A stretch of DNA of 64,000 bases from Hymenobacter aerilatus (GCF_022921095.1 NZ_CP095053.1:3266501-3330500), one strand, 5' to 3'; shown: positions 8,577 to 18,762, counted from the first letter of the stretch. Notes: generated from the sequence alone by a model not told the origin. A program made the numbers and translations.

Positions 8577-11500
8577 ATGCAAACTTCTACCCTGCGGCGA
8601 GGGCTGCTGAGCGGCTTGTTTTTATTGGCAGGCTTGCTGCCGGCCGCGGCGCAACGCGTGCTGTGGGCCGATGCCTCCCCGACCGTTGTACCCAAACAGC
8701 ACACCCTGGCGCTGAACCGCTTTCGGGCCGTTGCCGTGCAGCTGGGCACGGTGCGCAGCACCTTACGCACTGCCCCATCCGAGCGTAGCGCGGCCGCCCG
8801 GCAGTCGGGCACTGTGGTGTCGTTGCCCCTACCCGATGGCTCCTCCCAGCGGTTTCGGGTGGTGGCCACGCAGGTGATGGCGCCGGCGCTGGCAGCACGC
8901 TACCCCCGCATTCGTACCTACGTGGCCCACGGCCTCGACGACCCCACGGCCACGGCCCGCCTCGACGTGTCGCCGGCGGGGTTTCATGCCCAGATCCTGG
9001 CAGCCAACCGCACCGTCTACATCGACCCGGCCGCGCCCGGCGATACAGTGCACCATCTGGTATTTGACCAAAGCAGCATGAGCCGCTCGGCGCTGGGTGC
9101 GGTGTGCTACACGCCTGATGGCCTGGATCAGCATACAATTACTAAACTGAACCGTCCGGCTGCTATGCAACGGCCCAACGGTAGCCAGCTGCGCACCTAC
9201 CGGCTGGCGGTAGCTTGCACGGGTGAGTACGCTGCTACCAAAGGAGGCACCAAAGAAGGTGCCCTGGCTGGTATTGTTACCTCCGTAAACCGTGTGGATG
9301 GCATTTACGAGCGGGAACTAGCTATTCGCATGGTACTGATTCCCAACAACGACCGGCTGATTTTTCTTACCGACTCCACCGACCGTTATACCAATGACGA
9401 CGGTGAAATCATGTTGCGGCAAAACCAAGCTGTTCTGACGGACAGCATCGGCTCGGCCAACTATGATATTGGGCACGTGTTCAGCACTGGCGGCGGAGGC
9501 ATTGCAGCACTGGGCTCCGTATGCGTGGCGGGCGTAAAGGGGATGGGCGTAACAGGCCTACCTACCCCGGTGGGTGATGCCTTCGACGTGGATTTTGTAG
9601 CCCACGAAATGGGACACCAATTTGGGGCCGAGCACACCTTTAACAGCCAACTCGGCAGTTGCGGAGGTGGTACCCGATCTGCTTCCTCAGCCTATGAGCC
9701 CGGCAGCGGCGTCACGATTATGGCCTACGCCGGTATTTGCGACGCCGACAACCTGCAAGACAGTAGTATCCCCTACTTTCATTCGAGCAGCTATGACCAG
9801 ATTCTCGACCACGTAACTGGTGCTGGCAACTGTGCTGTGGTAACTACTACCAGCAACCAGGCGCCTACCGCGAATGCGGGCGCCAACTACCGCATTCCCA
9901 TCAGCACCCCCTTCACACTCACTGGCTCAGCCACCGACCCCAACGGCGACGCGCTGACGTATAGCTGGGAACAGTATAATCTGGGGCCAGCTGGCAACGC
10001 TACGACGCCGCGGGGCGATGCGCCTATCTTTCGGTCGTTTGCACCTACTTCTAGTACCAGCCGCACGTTTCCGCGCGTGTCTGACTTGGTGAATAACACC
10101 ACAACCATTGGAGAGCTGCTACCCACCTATGCGCGGCGGCTGATTTTCCGGTTTGTGGCCCGCGACAACCGCGACGGCGGGGGGGCGTGGAATATGATTC
10201 AATGAACGTAGCCGTAATTGGCACGGCTGGGCCTTTCCTGGTGACTACGCCCAACACGGCTACCACTTGGCAGGCAGGTGTGCCTCAGCAAGTAACCTGG
10301 GATGTAGCCAACACTACGCAAGCGCCCATCAGCGCCGCCAACGTGGACATCTTGCTGTCTACCGACGGCGGCCTTACGTTCCCGACGGTTCTGCTGGCTG
10401 CTACCCCCAACGACGGCTGCGAATCCGTAACGGTGCCCGCCGCCACCAACACCACATTGGCACGCATCAAGGTGCAAGCCACCGGCAACGTGTTTTTCGA
10501 TATTTCCAACCAGAACTTCACGATTCGCCCCCTAACAGCACCGACCTTCTACCTCAGCACAGCCTGTATTGCCAACAATCTGCTAACCGTGTGCCCTGGT
10601 ACCAGCGTACCGGTAAGCGTGGGCATCGGGCAGGTGCAGGGTTTTGCGGGCTCTGTATCGCTAAGCACCACCGGCCTACCCAACGGCGTGAGTGTGAGCT
10701 ACGCACCAACTACTGCAGTGGCGGGCGGCACGGCCGTTGCTACTATCACGGCCGCTACCACCACCACGCCTGGCACGTATACGCTCACGCTTACGGGCAC
10801 CAGCAATGGGGTAGCACAGAATCAGCTGGTGCGTATTGTGGTGCCGCTGCTGGCTACGCAAACCGCTGTAGCTACCACACCAGCGGCCAATGCGCTGGTA
10901 ACCACCCGGCCCGTCTTCACGTGGCAAGCCGTGCCCAATGCGACAGCCTATACGTTGCAAGTAGCCACGGATGCGGCTTTCAGCAACGTGGTGCTCAACC
11001 AAACCATTGCGTCAGACACCACTACTACCTTCACACCTACTACCCCGCTGGCTGGGGGCACTACCTACTACTGGCGCGTGCGCGGCACTACTGCGTGCAA
11101 CGAAGCTCCCTACTCGGCGGCTATCCTCTTCCGAACGGGGGCAGTCACCTGCCAGCCGTACGCGGCTATGCAGGTACCCGTCACAATTCCGACGACGGCC
11201 AACGCCAAGGTTTCCTCTACTGTAGAGGTAAGCTCGACGGATATAGTAGCTGCTATTCGGATTAATAACCTAGCCATTACGCACCCCAACGCGGGTGAGC
11301 TGACGGTGACCCTGACCAACCCGGCGGGTCGCTCGGCGGTGCTGCTGGCCAATCTGTGCTCGGGTACCGCTAACCTCAACTTGTCGCTGGACGAGCAGGC
11401 GGCTACAGCGCTGACTTGCCCGCTGAACACAGGTGCCACCTACCGTCCGGCCAGTTCGTTGGCTGCCTTGCTTAATACACCCGCCAACGGCACTTGGACT

Positions 11501-12139
11501 CTGAATATCGTGGATAACACGACCGGTAACAGCGGTACGCTCACGGGCTGGACGTTGGAGCTATGCACGATACCGGCCCCGCCCGCTGCTCCTACTAGCC
11601 TGCTGGCCTACCTCAGCGGCACCACTGGCAGCACGGCTACCATCGACCTACAATGGCAGGACAACGCCAACAACGAAACCAGCTTTGAGCTGGAACGTTC
11701 CCTCACCACGAACACCAACTTTCAGCGAGTTGCCACCATCGCTGCCAACCAAACCACCTATTCCGATCAAGTATCAGCCACGGGTCGGTATGTATACCGC
11801 ATCCGGGCAGTGAACAGCATCGGCAACTCAGCCTACTCCAACGAGGCCGTAGCCAGCGTAACACTAGCCAGTACCACTGCGCCAGCGCTAAAAGGCCTAG
11901 CCGTATACCCAAACCCTAGCAGCGGCCAGTTCCAGTTGGAGCTGAATAACGCGCATACCGGCGCGGTGCAGGTGCAAGTATTTGATGCGTTGGGACGCAG
12001 TGTGCTGACGCGCACTTTCACTAAAGCAGGCAATACGTTGCAGCAAACCCTAGATTTGCGTGTCCTCAGCGCAGGCATTTACCAACTTCGCGTCACGCAA
12101 CCACAAGGCACATCTATTTTGAAGTTGGTGAAGGAGTGA
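8577..12139 (+). CDS. Secreted reprolysin-like metallopeptidase with T9SS sorting domain; frameshifted as sequenced
   Basis: One gene split by a -1 frame change at a run of seven G (10179-10185): the first frame stops at 10205, and the second continues in the reading expected for the family. Adding one G joins them into about 1,187 residues. Order: signal peptide from the ATG at 8577 (MQTSTLRRG..AAAQ), propeptide region, zinc peptidase of the M12B/reprolysin-like type with HExxHxxGxxH (His343, Glu344, His347, His353) and a following Met-turn (TIMAYAG), a PKD/Ig-like domain (TANAGANYRIP), further Ig-like modules after the shift, a proprotein-convertase P-domain-like region (about 11150-11570), a fibronectin type III domain, and a C-terminal type A sorting domain starting VYPNPSSGQF. 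I infer export through the Sec and type IX systems to the cell surface or medium. An upstream in-frame GTG at 8499 is less likely as start. Confidence 0.88.
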
Positions 12140-12140
12140 G

Positions 12141-12314
12141 TGGTGAATTTGTGAACGAAAAAAGCGCGTGTCCTCCTGAGCATTCCGCGCATCAAGCGGC
12201 GACGAAGGACCTTATGCCCGCAGAACGACAGACGTAACCACGATTTGTTCTACCGTGATAAGGTCCTTCGCAAGCTCAGGATGACACGCGCTTTTTTCGT
12301 TCACAAATTCACCA
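12141..12314. repeat. Family 1 inverted repeat between convergent genes
   Basis: The outer arms TGGTGAATTTGTGAACGAAA (12141) and its complement (ending 12314) enclose the GTCNTCCTGAGC..GAAGGACCTT core, also inverted. The left arm carries extra bases relative to other copies. It begins just after the peptidase stop and ends 18 bases before the stop of the facing gene, so transcripts from both sides would form a long hairpin followed by T-rich sequence. It probably works as a bidirectional terminator, whatever its origin. Confidence 0.85.
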
Positions 12315-12332
12315 CTCCATCACTTACTTCTC

Positions 12333-14462
12333 TCAAAACCGATACCGCGCCTGGGCTTTCACCTCCGAGCGACGGTTGCCCTCAATCAGATCAAGGCCGG
12401 AGCCGATGGTAGTCTGGTTGCGGTAGTGCGTATCGGCGTAGCGAAGCCAGAGCGTGAGGTGACGGTTGCAACGCACTTCGGCCAGTAGGTAGGTGCGCGT
12501 GCCCTGCCCGTAGAGCGCAGGTACCGAGAAGGCATAAAGCACGTCTTGCTCAAATACATACTGGCGCGTGTCGTAGTCGTCGGTGTCGAACAGGGCGTAG
12601 CGGCCGCTCAGGCGCAGGTAGCGCCCAAAGGTGTAAGAGACATCTTGAGCCAACACGTAGCCCGTGCGGCGTGGCCCTTCGCCCTCCCGGTAGCGGGTGC
12701 CCTGCACGCGTGTGCGCAGGCTGAACATGGAGGTAGGGTTGGTATCGTAGAACAACAGCAGGCTGTGGCGTAGCGTGGGTTCCGGCAGCGGTAAGGGGCG
12801 CGGGTTGTTGGCGTTGTAGTCTTTGAGGCGGGTGCGGAGCTGAGCGTAGAGCAGGCTGGTTTTGGTGGGTGTGTAGGCCAACCGCAGTAGCCAGTCGTGG
12901 CCATGCGAGGGTGCGCCTACCCGGTAGCGCAGCCACGGAAACCAGAACTGGTCGTAGTACGCCGAAATTTCCCAGCCCGCCGCCGGTCGCACTTTCAAAC
13001 CCAGGTAGAGGCCCCGCTCGTTGATGTTGCGGCTATTTTCGCCGAGCGCGTTGCCGTAGAAGGTATGGAAGTCGCGGGCGTAGGAGCGGTAGAGCACGGC
13101 AGCATCTACGTTCGGCGCCAGGCTAGCCAGCAAGCCATTCACCGTGCCTACCCCGCCGCTGCTGCTACGGGCCGTTTCGCCAAACAGCAACAGGTTGCGC
13201 AGCACGTAACTGTAGTGCACGCCCGCTGCCAGGTTGTTTTGTCCCCGAAACTCATAGGCATTATACAGCTCCGCTCGGCGCAGCAACGCCCTATTGTAAT
13301 GCGTGCCCACGGCCGTAAGACCTACCGCCAAGTGGCCGCTACGACTGGTATACGTCAGGTTGCCGCCTCCAATGGCCTCGCCCAAACTTTTCCGATTAGC
13401 CAGTTCCGTAGCCGTACGGTGCAGCCCCGACACTAGCACGCCCGACGAATACTCCGTAAAGCCATCCAGCGAATCCAGACTTTGCTGATGGTTGGCATCT
13501 ACGTGCTTGTAGGAGGCAAACGCCGTGGCTCGCACTGTGCTGCTCACGGCTACCGTAGCCGCCGCACCCCGGAAAAATGTACTCTCCAACACCGAGGAGT
13601 AGGGCCGCACGCCCAGCGAGCTGCGCCGGATAGTGGTAATGGTTTCGCCACCCTTGCCTACCTGTAACCCCGACGACAGCAATAGCCCCTGCCCAAATTG
13701 CAGTTGATAGTCGCCCAAAGCCAAGGTTTTCAAACGGCCACGCTCTTGCACTACCACGTGCGCCGACATAAAATCGGCACCGTAGCGGCGCTGACTGGGC
13801 TGCCACGCCAGCGGCTCGCCAGCGTCTTTTTCTGCCGTGAAGCCCACACTGAAATCCTTGGTGTGGCTGACGCGGTAACGCAGCAGCAGCTTATCGGGCG
13901 AGCCGAGGTAGCGGCTGGTGAGGCGGCCCATGCTGGTCGTGTCGGCGGCGGTATAGCCACGGCGAGGTTGTAGCACCCGCTCGTAGCGCAGAAACAGAGC
14001 GTTGTTGTCTTCGTGCAACACGCGTTGCCAAAGCGGGCCGCGGGCCGCGTTAGGGCCGGCATCCGTTACCGTTACGAAGGGCGCCACACGGTAAATCGTG
14101 CGCAGATCGAAGCCATCGATACTTTGCAGCTCGTAGAGGCTCAGCAAGGGTCCTACCTGCTGACGGTGCTCCAGCAACTGGCTGATCTGCACTTCCGACA
14201 GCAGTAGAAGGCCACGCAACTCCTCACGATTAGCTAGGTTCAGATTGAGTGGCGTCTGGTAGTAGAGTAGCAGCGTTTCGTAGAGGTCCTCGTAAGGCAC
14301 GTCATCGCTCTGTTGATCCGCAAACAGCTCCTGCACAAGCCGGTCGAGGTCGGGGGTAGGGCGCGGAAACTGCTGCGCCTGAGTAGGCCTGACCCAGCAC
14401 AGCAACCACACGAACCCCAGCCAGAACGTTACCCTAAAGCAGCCACGGACTCTTTGGCTCAT
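12333..14462 (-). CDS. Helix-hairpin-helix domain outer-membrane protein
   Basis: 709 residues with a signal peptide ending near PTQAQQ. Residues about 55-135 contain repeated helix-hairpin-helix patterns (NLNLANREELRGLLLLSE and LSLYELQSIDGFDLRTIYRV), like the ComEA-type modules. The remainder is rich in alternating aromatic and polar residues and ends in an aromatic residue (ARYRF), as outer-membrane beta-barrels do. Proteins of this layout are common in Bacteroidota, but I know of no assigned function. DNA binding at the surface is suggested by the helix-hairpin-helix part but is only inference. Its ATG overlaps the stop of the upstream barrel gene by 4 bases, so the two are translationally coupled and may work together. 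Confidence 0.78.
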   Translation of the reverse strand: MSQRVRGCFRVTFWLGFVWLLCWVRPTQAQQFPRPTPDLDRLVQELFADQQSDDVPYEDLYETLLLYYQTPLNLNLANREELRGLLLLSEVQISQLLEHRQQVGPLLSLYELQSIDGFDLRTIYRVAPFVTVTDAGPNAARGPLWQRVLHEDNNALFLRYERVLQPRRGYTAADTTSMGRLTSRYLGSPDKLLLRYRVSHTKDFSVGFTAEKDAGEPLAWQPSQRRYGADFMSAHVVVQERGRLKTLALGDYQLQFGQGLLLSSGLQVGKGGETITTIRRSSLGVRPYSSVLESTFFRGAAATVAVSSTVRATAFASYKHVDANHQQSLDSLDGFTEYSSGVLVSGLHRTATELANRKSLGEAIGGGNLTYTSRSGHLAVGLTAVGTHYNRALLRRAELYNAYEFRGQNNLAAGVHYSYVLRNLLLFGETARSSSGGVGTVNGLLASLAPNVDAAVLYRSYARDFHTFYGNALGENSRNINERGLYLGLKVRPAAGWEISAYYDQFWFPWLRYRVGAPSHGHDWLLRLAYTPTKTSLLYAQLRTRLKDYNANNPRPLPLPEPTLRHSLLLFYDTNPTSMFSLRTRVQGTRYREGEGPRRTGYVLAQDVSYTFGRYLRLSGRYALFDTDDYDTRQYVFEQDVLYAFSVPALYGQGTRTYLLAEVRCNRHLTLWLRYADTHYRNQTTIGSGLDLIEGNRRSEVKAQARYRF

Positions 14463-15316
14463 GGCTGGGCTGGCTTGGTAAGCGGCAAGTGCAGGCTCAG
14501 ATATTGGCTCAAGCCCAGTGCCGTTTGCCAGGCAGCGGCGTAGTCGATGCGCAGCTGACCCGCCCGGAAGCCTACCCCACCAGTGGTCTGTTCGCTGAGC
14601 GCCGCAAAACCCGCCCGCACCTGCAACACCTCGAGCACCTGGTACTCCAGCCCCGCCCGGAAATCAGCATCGTGGTCCACGTCCTTTTCAGTTTCCACGG
14701 TCAGCAGCACCTTTTCGGTGGGCTGGTAGCCCAAGCCGGCGCGCAGCACGGTGGGCACCCGTTCGTCCTGGTATCGAGCTAAGCGGGCTTGGTTGAGATT
14801 GTAGAGGTAGGCGCCGAACACCAGCTTTTTGGGGACAATCTCAGCCTGTCCGCCTAACGAGAGGGCCATTGCCCGACAGCTACCTAGCCCTTCTATGCTC
14901 ACCTGCAACACATCGAGGCGGGCGCCCACGCTCACTTGGCCACCGCGGTAGCCATAGGCGGCGCCCAGGCGCTGCTCAGCATAAAGCTTGCCGCCGAAGC
15001 GCTGGGCCTCAAAACCAACGACGCCGTTTTTCGGGCGGTTCTCTACTACTTCGCCCAAGGGTAGAGCCACGGCCAGCGCGGCTGTATTGAAGCTGGGCAG
15101 CAGAAACCGGTTCTCCGCGTAAAAACCCACTTCTGGCCGGGTGAGTTGCCCTAGCCCAGCGGCATTGTTGCCAACGGCCCACACATCATGGAGCGTGGTG
15201 CTGGTGTAGCCTAGTGCCGCCGCCCGCGCCCCTCGGATGCCTGGCCCATTGCCCTGTGCTGAAGCACGTGCTCCTAGAAATAATAGGCAAAAAAATAGCG
15301 TGTAGCGTTTCTTCAT
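14459..15316 (-). CDS. PorV/PorQ-like outer-membrane beta-barrel protein
   Basis: 285 residues with signal peptide MKKRYTLFFCLLFLGARASA. The mature start GIRGARAAALGYTSTTLHDVWAVGNNAAGLG resembles the N-terminal region of PorV/PorQ and FadL-like barrels (small-residue-rich stretch, then a conserved N-x-A/N-A-A-G-L turn). The rest alternates hydrophobic and polar residues in strands. Some family members carry type IX secretion substrates, but this copy is short and I cannot assign that role. It is the first gene of a two-gene minus-strand operon with the helix-hairpin-helix protein (4-base overlap). The 157 bases upstream, before the divergent yidD, should hold its promoter. Confidence 0.6.
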   Translation of the reverse strand: MKKRYTLFFCLLFLGARASAQGNGPGIRGARAAALGYTSTTLHDVWAVGNNAAGLGQLTRPEVGFYAENRFLLPSFNTAALAVALPLGEVVENRPKNGVVGFEAQRFGGKLYAEQRLGAAYGYRGGQVSVGARLDVLQVSIEGLGSCRAMALSLGGQAEIVPKKLVFGAYLYNLNQARLARYQDERVPTVLRAGLGYQPTEKVLLTVETEKDVDHDADFRAGLEYQVLEVLQVRAGFAALSEQTTGGVGFRAGQLRIDYAAAWQTALGLSQYLSLHLPLTKPAQP

Positions 15317-15473
15317 AGAAAGCTAATCAATACCCTACGATAAATACACAAACGATTCATTAACAGACTATATAGAGAAGAGCCTTCCCGGTTTTATTCA
15401 AATACCCCGCCAAACGAAACACCTATCAGGCATCGGGCACTAGCTGCCGGCGTTTCGCGTTCTTTGTGCTACC

Positions 15474-15694
15474 ATGAAGTCGTTGTTCCGCCGTCTGTTG
15501 CTGGCGCTGCTGTGGATGTATCGCCACTTGCTGTCGCCCCTTAAGCCCCCTACCTGCCGCTACCAGCCTACTTGCTCGGCCTACGCTGTGCAAGCGATAG
15601 AGCGGCACGGGCCGTGGCGGGGCGGCTGGCTGGCGTTGCGCCGCATCGGGCGCTGCCACCCCTGGGGGGCCACGGCTACGACCCTGTACCTTAA
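15474..15694 (+). CDS. yidD: Membrane protein insertion efficiency factor YidD, frameshifted at its end as sequenced
   Basis: The family signature is clear: an N-terminal amphipathic segment, then [40 protein letters not shown]. YidD is a small membrane-associated protein that helps YidC insert inner-membrane proteins. As sequenced, a run of six G (15664-15669) throws the frame, and the reading runs on to 15776 with an unrelated tail. Reading with one more G gives the expected family ending GGHGYDPVP and a stop at 15692-15694, about 73 residues. The downstream lipoprotein ATG at 15773 then lies 78 bases after the true stop. The shift is most likely a missing base rather than a real change. 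Confidence 0.88.
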
Positions 15695-15772
15695 TCAGCG
15701 CAGTGCGCGTATACACTGCTTCTGCTTGCTGCCTTGGTTGTTGTCGGGGCAGCTTTTTTGCACCCATTGTAT

Positions 15773-16705
15773 ATGAAGTACATGTCTTTTCTGCTCTCTG
15801 CCTTTCTAACCGGCGCCTTGCTGACAAGTAGCTGCTCGTCAAACCCTTCCGAAACCAGTACTACCCCTTCTACCGCTACCACTACTGCTGATACATCATC
15901 CGATGATCAGGGTAAAAAAGGTAAAAAGAGCAAAAAGCAAAAGCGCAAAGAGGCTGTGAAAGCCATTGATCAGCTTACCTCGATAGGGCACCTAGAAGAG
16001 GTGCGCGAAAGCTCGGGCCTGGCCATTGCCGATGAGCCCGACACCTTTTACACGTTCGGCGACGATGGCAACCCACCCATTGTATACAAGGTAAGCGATA
16101 CCGGCAAGCTTCTGAAAACGATTCGCTTGAGCGCCACCAATCACGACTGGGAAAGCATTGCCCGCGACGACAAGGGCAACTACTTTATGGGCGACATGGG
16201 CAACAACAACAGCGACCGGCGCAATTTGGCGGTGCTGCGGTTTCGCCCCGAAAGTCCCGATGAGGTAGGCATGATCAAGTTTACCTACCCCGATCAGAAG
16301 GAATTCCCCCCCAGCAAGAAGGAGCGCAATTTCGATGTCGAGGCCTCGCTTTGGCACCAGGGGCAACTCTACCTGTTCACAAAGGACCGAGGCGCCAGCA
16401 CTACCAGCAAAGTATACACCCTACCCGACAAGCCGGGCACCTACGAGGCAAAGCTGCTCACCAAGCTCTCTATTCCTGGGCAGGTAACGGATGCGAACCT
16501 TAGCCCCAATGGGCGCCGACTCGTGCTGATGGCCCGCCAGGAAATGTTTGTGTTGGAGGGCAATTCAATGACTGAAATTCTGAAAGCCACGCCAAAGCAG
16601 ATTTCGCTGAAAAACACCGGTCAGACGGAGGGCGTTGTCTTTGTTGATGATGACACGATTTATATTAGCACTGAACAAGGCAACTTATATAAGTACGAGT
16701 TCTGA
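15773..16705 (+). CDS. Lipoprotein with beta-propeller (SdiA-regulated / phytase-like) domain
   Basis: 310 residues from the ATG at 15773; a second ATG at 15782 is also possible. The start is a lipoprotein signal peptide with the lipobox ending LLTSSC, followed by a Ser/Thr-rich linker and a lysine-rich stretch ([15 protein letters not shown]). Residues about 70-310 have repeated propeller-blade patterns ([50 protein letters not shown]) that resemble SdiA-regulated or phytase-like six-bladed domains. It should sit on a periplasmic or surface membrane leaflet. Enzymatic activity cannot be deduced. Followed by a family 1 inverted repeat. Confidence 0.7.
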   Translation: MKYMSFLLSAFLTGALLTSSCSSNPSETSTTPSTATTTADTSSDDQGKKGKKSKKQKRKEAVKAIDQLTSIGHLEEVRESSGLAIADEPDTFYTFGDDGNPPIVYKVSDTGKLLKTIRLSATNHDWESIARDDKGNYFMGDMGNNNSDRRNLAVLRFRPESPDEVGMIKFTYPDQKEFPPSKKERNFDVEASLWHQGQLYLFTKDRGASTTSKVYTLPDKPGTYEAKLLTKLSIPGQVTDANLSPNGRRLVLMARQEMFVLEGNSMTEILKATPKQISLKNTGQTEGVVFVDDDTIYISTEQGNLYKYEF

Positions 16706-16728
16706 GTAGCGTTGCGACTTTTGGATAA

Positions 16729-16830
16729 AAACGGGTGTCATCCTGAGCGGAGCGAAGGGCCTTATCACGATACAACGACTCATTGTATCGTGATAAGGTT
16801 CTTCGCTCCGCTCAGGATGACACCCGTTCT
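16729..16830. repeat. Family 1 inverted repeat between convergent genes
   Basis: Almost perfect hairpin: arm AACGGGTGTCATCCTGAGCG continuing through AGCGAAGGGCCTTATCACGA, with its complement on the right. The loop carries ACGACTCATTGT, a variant of the palindrome shared by other copies. It sits between the propeller lipoprotein and lgt, which face each other. Confidence 0.88.
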
Positions 16831-16845
16831 TTTGCTTTTATAATT

Positions 16846-17754
16846 CTACTTTGCCTGCGCCAGCTTCGGGTTTTCGTTCTCCTTGCCCAAGTCGCGTGGG
16901 GCGTAGCCGTAGGGATTTTTGGGATCTTTGCCGGCACGCCACAGCACATACGCACCAATGGCTATCAGCGGGATGCTCAGAATCTGGCCCATATCCAAGG
17001 GTAGGCTGTTCTCAAATTCCACCTGACTCACTTTCAGGAACTCCACGAAAAAGCGGAACGTGAAGAGTAGCACCACAAACAGCCCGAATAGCTGGCCGCG
17101 TGGGGTGCGTTCCTTGGTGCGGTTCCACATAAAGTAGAGCAGCACAAACAGGAACACGCAGAACAGTGCCTCATAAATCTGGGTAGGGTGGCGCGGTACG
17201 GCCACGCCATTCACAAAATGCTCCTGGTCGCGCAGGAAGATGAAGGCCCACGGCACGTCGGTTTCGCGACCCACAATCTCGGAGTTCATCAGGTTACCCA
17301 AGCGGATGAGCGCCCCACCCGACGCCACCACAATAACGATGCGGTCGAGGGTCCAGAGCACATCGAACTTGTTGTTGCGGCTGAATAGGTATACGGCCAA
17401 GATAATCCCGATAGTAGCGCCGTGGCTGGCCAAACCACCGTGCCATATCTTGAATACCTCCAATGGGTCTTTCAGAATTTCGGGCTGGTAGAACAGCACG
17501 TGCCCCAGTCGGGCGCCTACAATGGTGCCAATCAGCATGTAGATGGTGATGACATCCACCCACATCGGTGATACTTTCTCCGACTTGTAGATGTGCGCCA
17601 GCACAAACGTGCCCACCACAAAGCCCGACATGAACAGCAGCCCGTACCATCGCAACGCCAGCGGCCCCAGCGTAAATAAACCTAAATCCCAGGGGCCAAA
17701 CTCGGCAATGAGGGGCGACACATCCCAGGTGATGGCAGCAAGAAAAGAAAGCAT
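16846..17754 (-). CDS. lgt: Prolipoprotein diacylglyceryl transferase
   Basis: 302 residues from the ATG at 17754 (MLSFLAAITW). An upstream in-frame start at 17832 would add 26 residues without family support. Lgt transfers diacylglycerol from phosphatidylglycerol to the lipobox cysteine of prolipoproteins in the inner membrane, the first step of lipoprotein maturation. Seven or so transmembrane helices are visible, with the motif HGGLASHGATIG and the signature ALIRLGNLMNSEIVG that carries the essential Arg, Asn and Glu. The C-terminus has a polar tail. Many predicted lipoproteins in this window (propeller protein, MsrB, the 116-residue protein) would be its substrates. Confidence 0.95.
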   Translation of the reverse strand: MLSFLAAITWDVSPLIAEFGPWDLGLFTLGPLALRWYGLLFMSGFVVGTFVLAHIYKSEKVSPMWVDVITIYMLIGTIVGARLGHVLFYQPEILKDPLEVFKIWHGGLASHGATIGIILAVYLFSRNNKFDVLWTLDRIVIVVASGGALIRLGNLMNSEIVGRETDVPWAFIFLRDQEHFVNGVAVPRHPTQIYEALFCVFLFVLLYFMWNRTKERTPRGQLFGLFVVLLFTFRFFVEFLKVSQVEFENSLPLDMGQILSIPLIAIGAYVLWRAGKDPKNPYGYAPRDLGKENENPKLAQAK

Positions 17755-17837
17755 AGGGTAGGCGAAAGATGATAGAAATTCAAAGGTACTTACTTCCTGT
17801 TTGGTAGCCGAACAGCTATGTGACCTTATCAAAGAGG

Positions 17838-18137
17838 TTATTCTCCACTGAAACTGGTCTCAAGCTGATTATTACTTTCCTGTTGTGCCCCGCTCACTGC
17901 GTGCAGTCCCGCATCATCGCCACTAAGCAGAAGCAAAATGCCGAGCATAACGGCGTAGGCAGGCCAATGCCGCCAAGTCCGTAGTGGCGGGTGCTTCGTT
18001 CCTGTGGCACCCACCAGCTTAGCATGCACCCGGCCGTAAAAATACGGGCGAGGTGGAACGGCTACTTCAGTTCTCCACTGGTGCAGTAGCTCTTCCCATT
18101 CTTCATCGGCCTTCGTGCGATTAGTTGAATCAGGCAT
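17838..18137 (-). CDS. Small membrane protein overlapping the ECF sigma gene; possible anti-sigma factor
   Basis: 99 residues: a charged N-terminal part (about 1-55, with EEWEELLHQW) then a single transmembrane helix near WPAYAVMLGILLLLSG and a short polar end. Its start overlaps the stop of the upstream ECF sigma gene by 8 bases, so the two are coupled. This layout, sigma factor then small single-pass membrane protein, is the usual one for anti-sigma factors that hold the sigma at the membrane. There is no zinc-binding HxxxCxxC motif, so it is not a classic zinc anti-sigma. The assignment rests mainly on position. Confidence 0.55.
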   Translation of the reverse strand: MPDSTNRTKADEEWEELLHQWRTEVAVPPRPYFYGRVHAKLVGATGTKHPPLRTWRHWPAYAVMLGILLLLSGDDAGLHAVSGAQQESNNQLETSFSGE

Positions 18138-18762
18138 GGCGTTGGGTGGGTTGAAGGTGATGACGAAGCGTTTTGCGGGCGCGAAACAATAACGATTCTA
18201 CAGCCGACACGGTGGTGTTTAAAACCGCGGCTATTTCCTCGTAATTCAGTTCTTGTTCGTGGCGCAAGGTGAATGCTATTTGCTGTTGGTCGGGCAGCCG
18301 GGTGAGGCGCGCCCGCAAAAGCTCTACCTGTTGCTGGCCCTCCAGCTTTGCCTGGGGGTGTTCGTTATCGACTGGCTCGTATAGCACGCGGTTGTCGAAG
18401 CCCAGTAAACTGGTTAGGTAGGCGAAACGCTTGCGGGTGCGGGCTTGCCGCTGATGCTTTAGAGCCCGCGAGGTAGCCAGCCGATAGAGCCAGGTAGTAA
18501 GGGCCGCTTCGCCCCGAAACCGGCCGATCGTTTGGTAGACTTCCACGAATACTTCCTGTGCTACGTCTTCGGCTTCTTCCGGCGAACGAAGCAGTGCCAG
18601 CACCGTGCGGTAGATGCGGTCCTGATATTGCTCCACCAGCGTGCGAAACGCCGCTTCGCTACCCTGCTGCAATTGAGCTACCAACTCGGCCTCCGCGCAA
18701 GCCGTAACGGGCTGCGCGGCAGAAATTAACGGTTGAAGGCAAGGTAGCGGAAGAGTATACAT
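18130..18762 (-). CDS. RNA polymerase sigma factor, ECF type
   Basis: 210 residues. Region 2 is visible at about residues 35-105 (EDVAQEVFVEVYQTIGRF, then TTWLYRLATSRALKHQRQ), and region 4 at about 150-205 with a helix-turn-helix (LNYEEIAAVLNTTVSAVESL, LFRARKTLRHHL). Region 3 is missing, as in group 4 sigma factors. It would direct RNA polymerase to a specific stress or envelope regulon. The downstream small membrane protein (8-base overlap) is the likely controller. The stimulus and target promoters cannot be read here. Confidence 0.9.
   Translation of the reverse strand: MYTLPLPCLQPLISAAQPVTACAEAELVAQLQQGSEAAFRTLVEQYQDRIYRTVLALLRSPEEAEDVAQEVFVEVYQTIGRFRGEAALTTWLYRLATSRALKHQRQARTRKRFAYLTSLLGFDNRVLYEPVDNEHPQAKLEGQQQVELLRARLTRLPDQQQIAFTLRHEQELNYEEIAAVLNTTVSAVESLLFRARKTLRHHLQPTQRHA

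Noticed and set aside
10176..10205. Programmed -1 frameshift in the metallopeptidase
   Set aside because: A seven-G run is not a typical slippery heptamer with a downstream stimulator that I can see, and two other genes show the same one-base deficit, so an artefact is simpler.
10267..11265. 332-codon plus-strand frame inside the metallopeptidase
   Set aside because: Its product is His/Tyr/Gln-rich with no domain, while the overlapping frame carries Ig-like and P-domain features.
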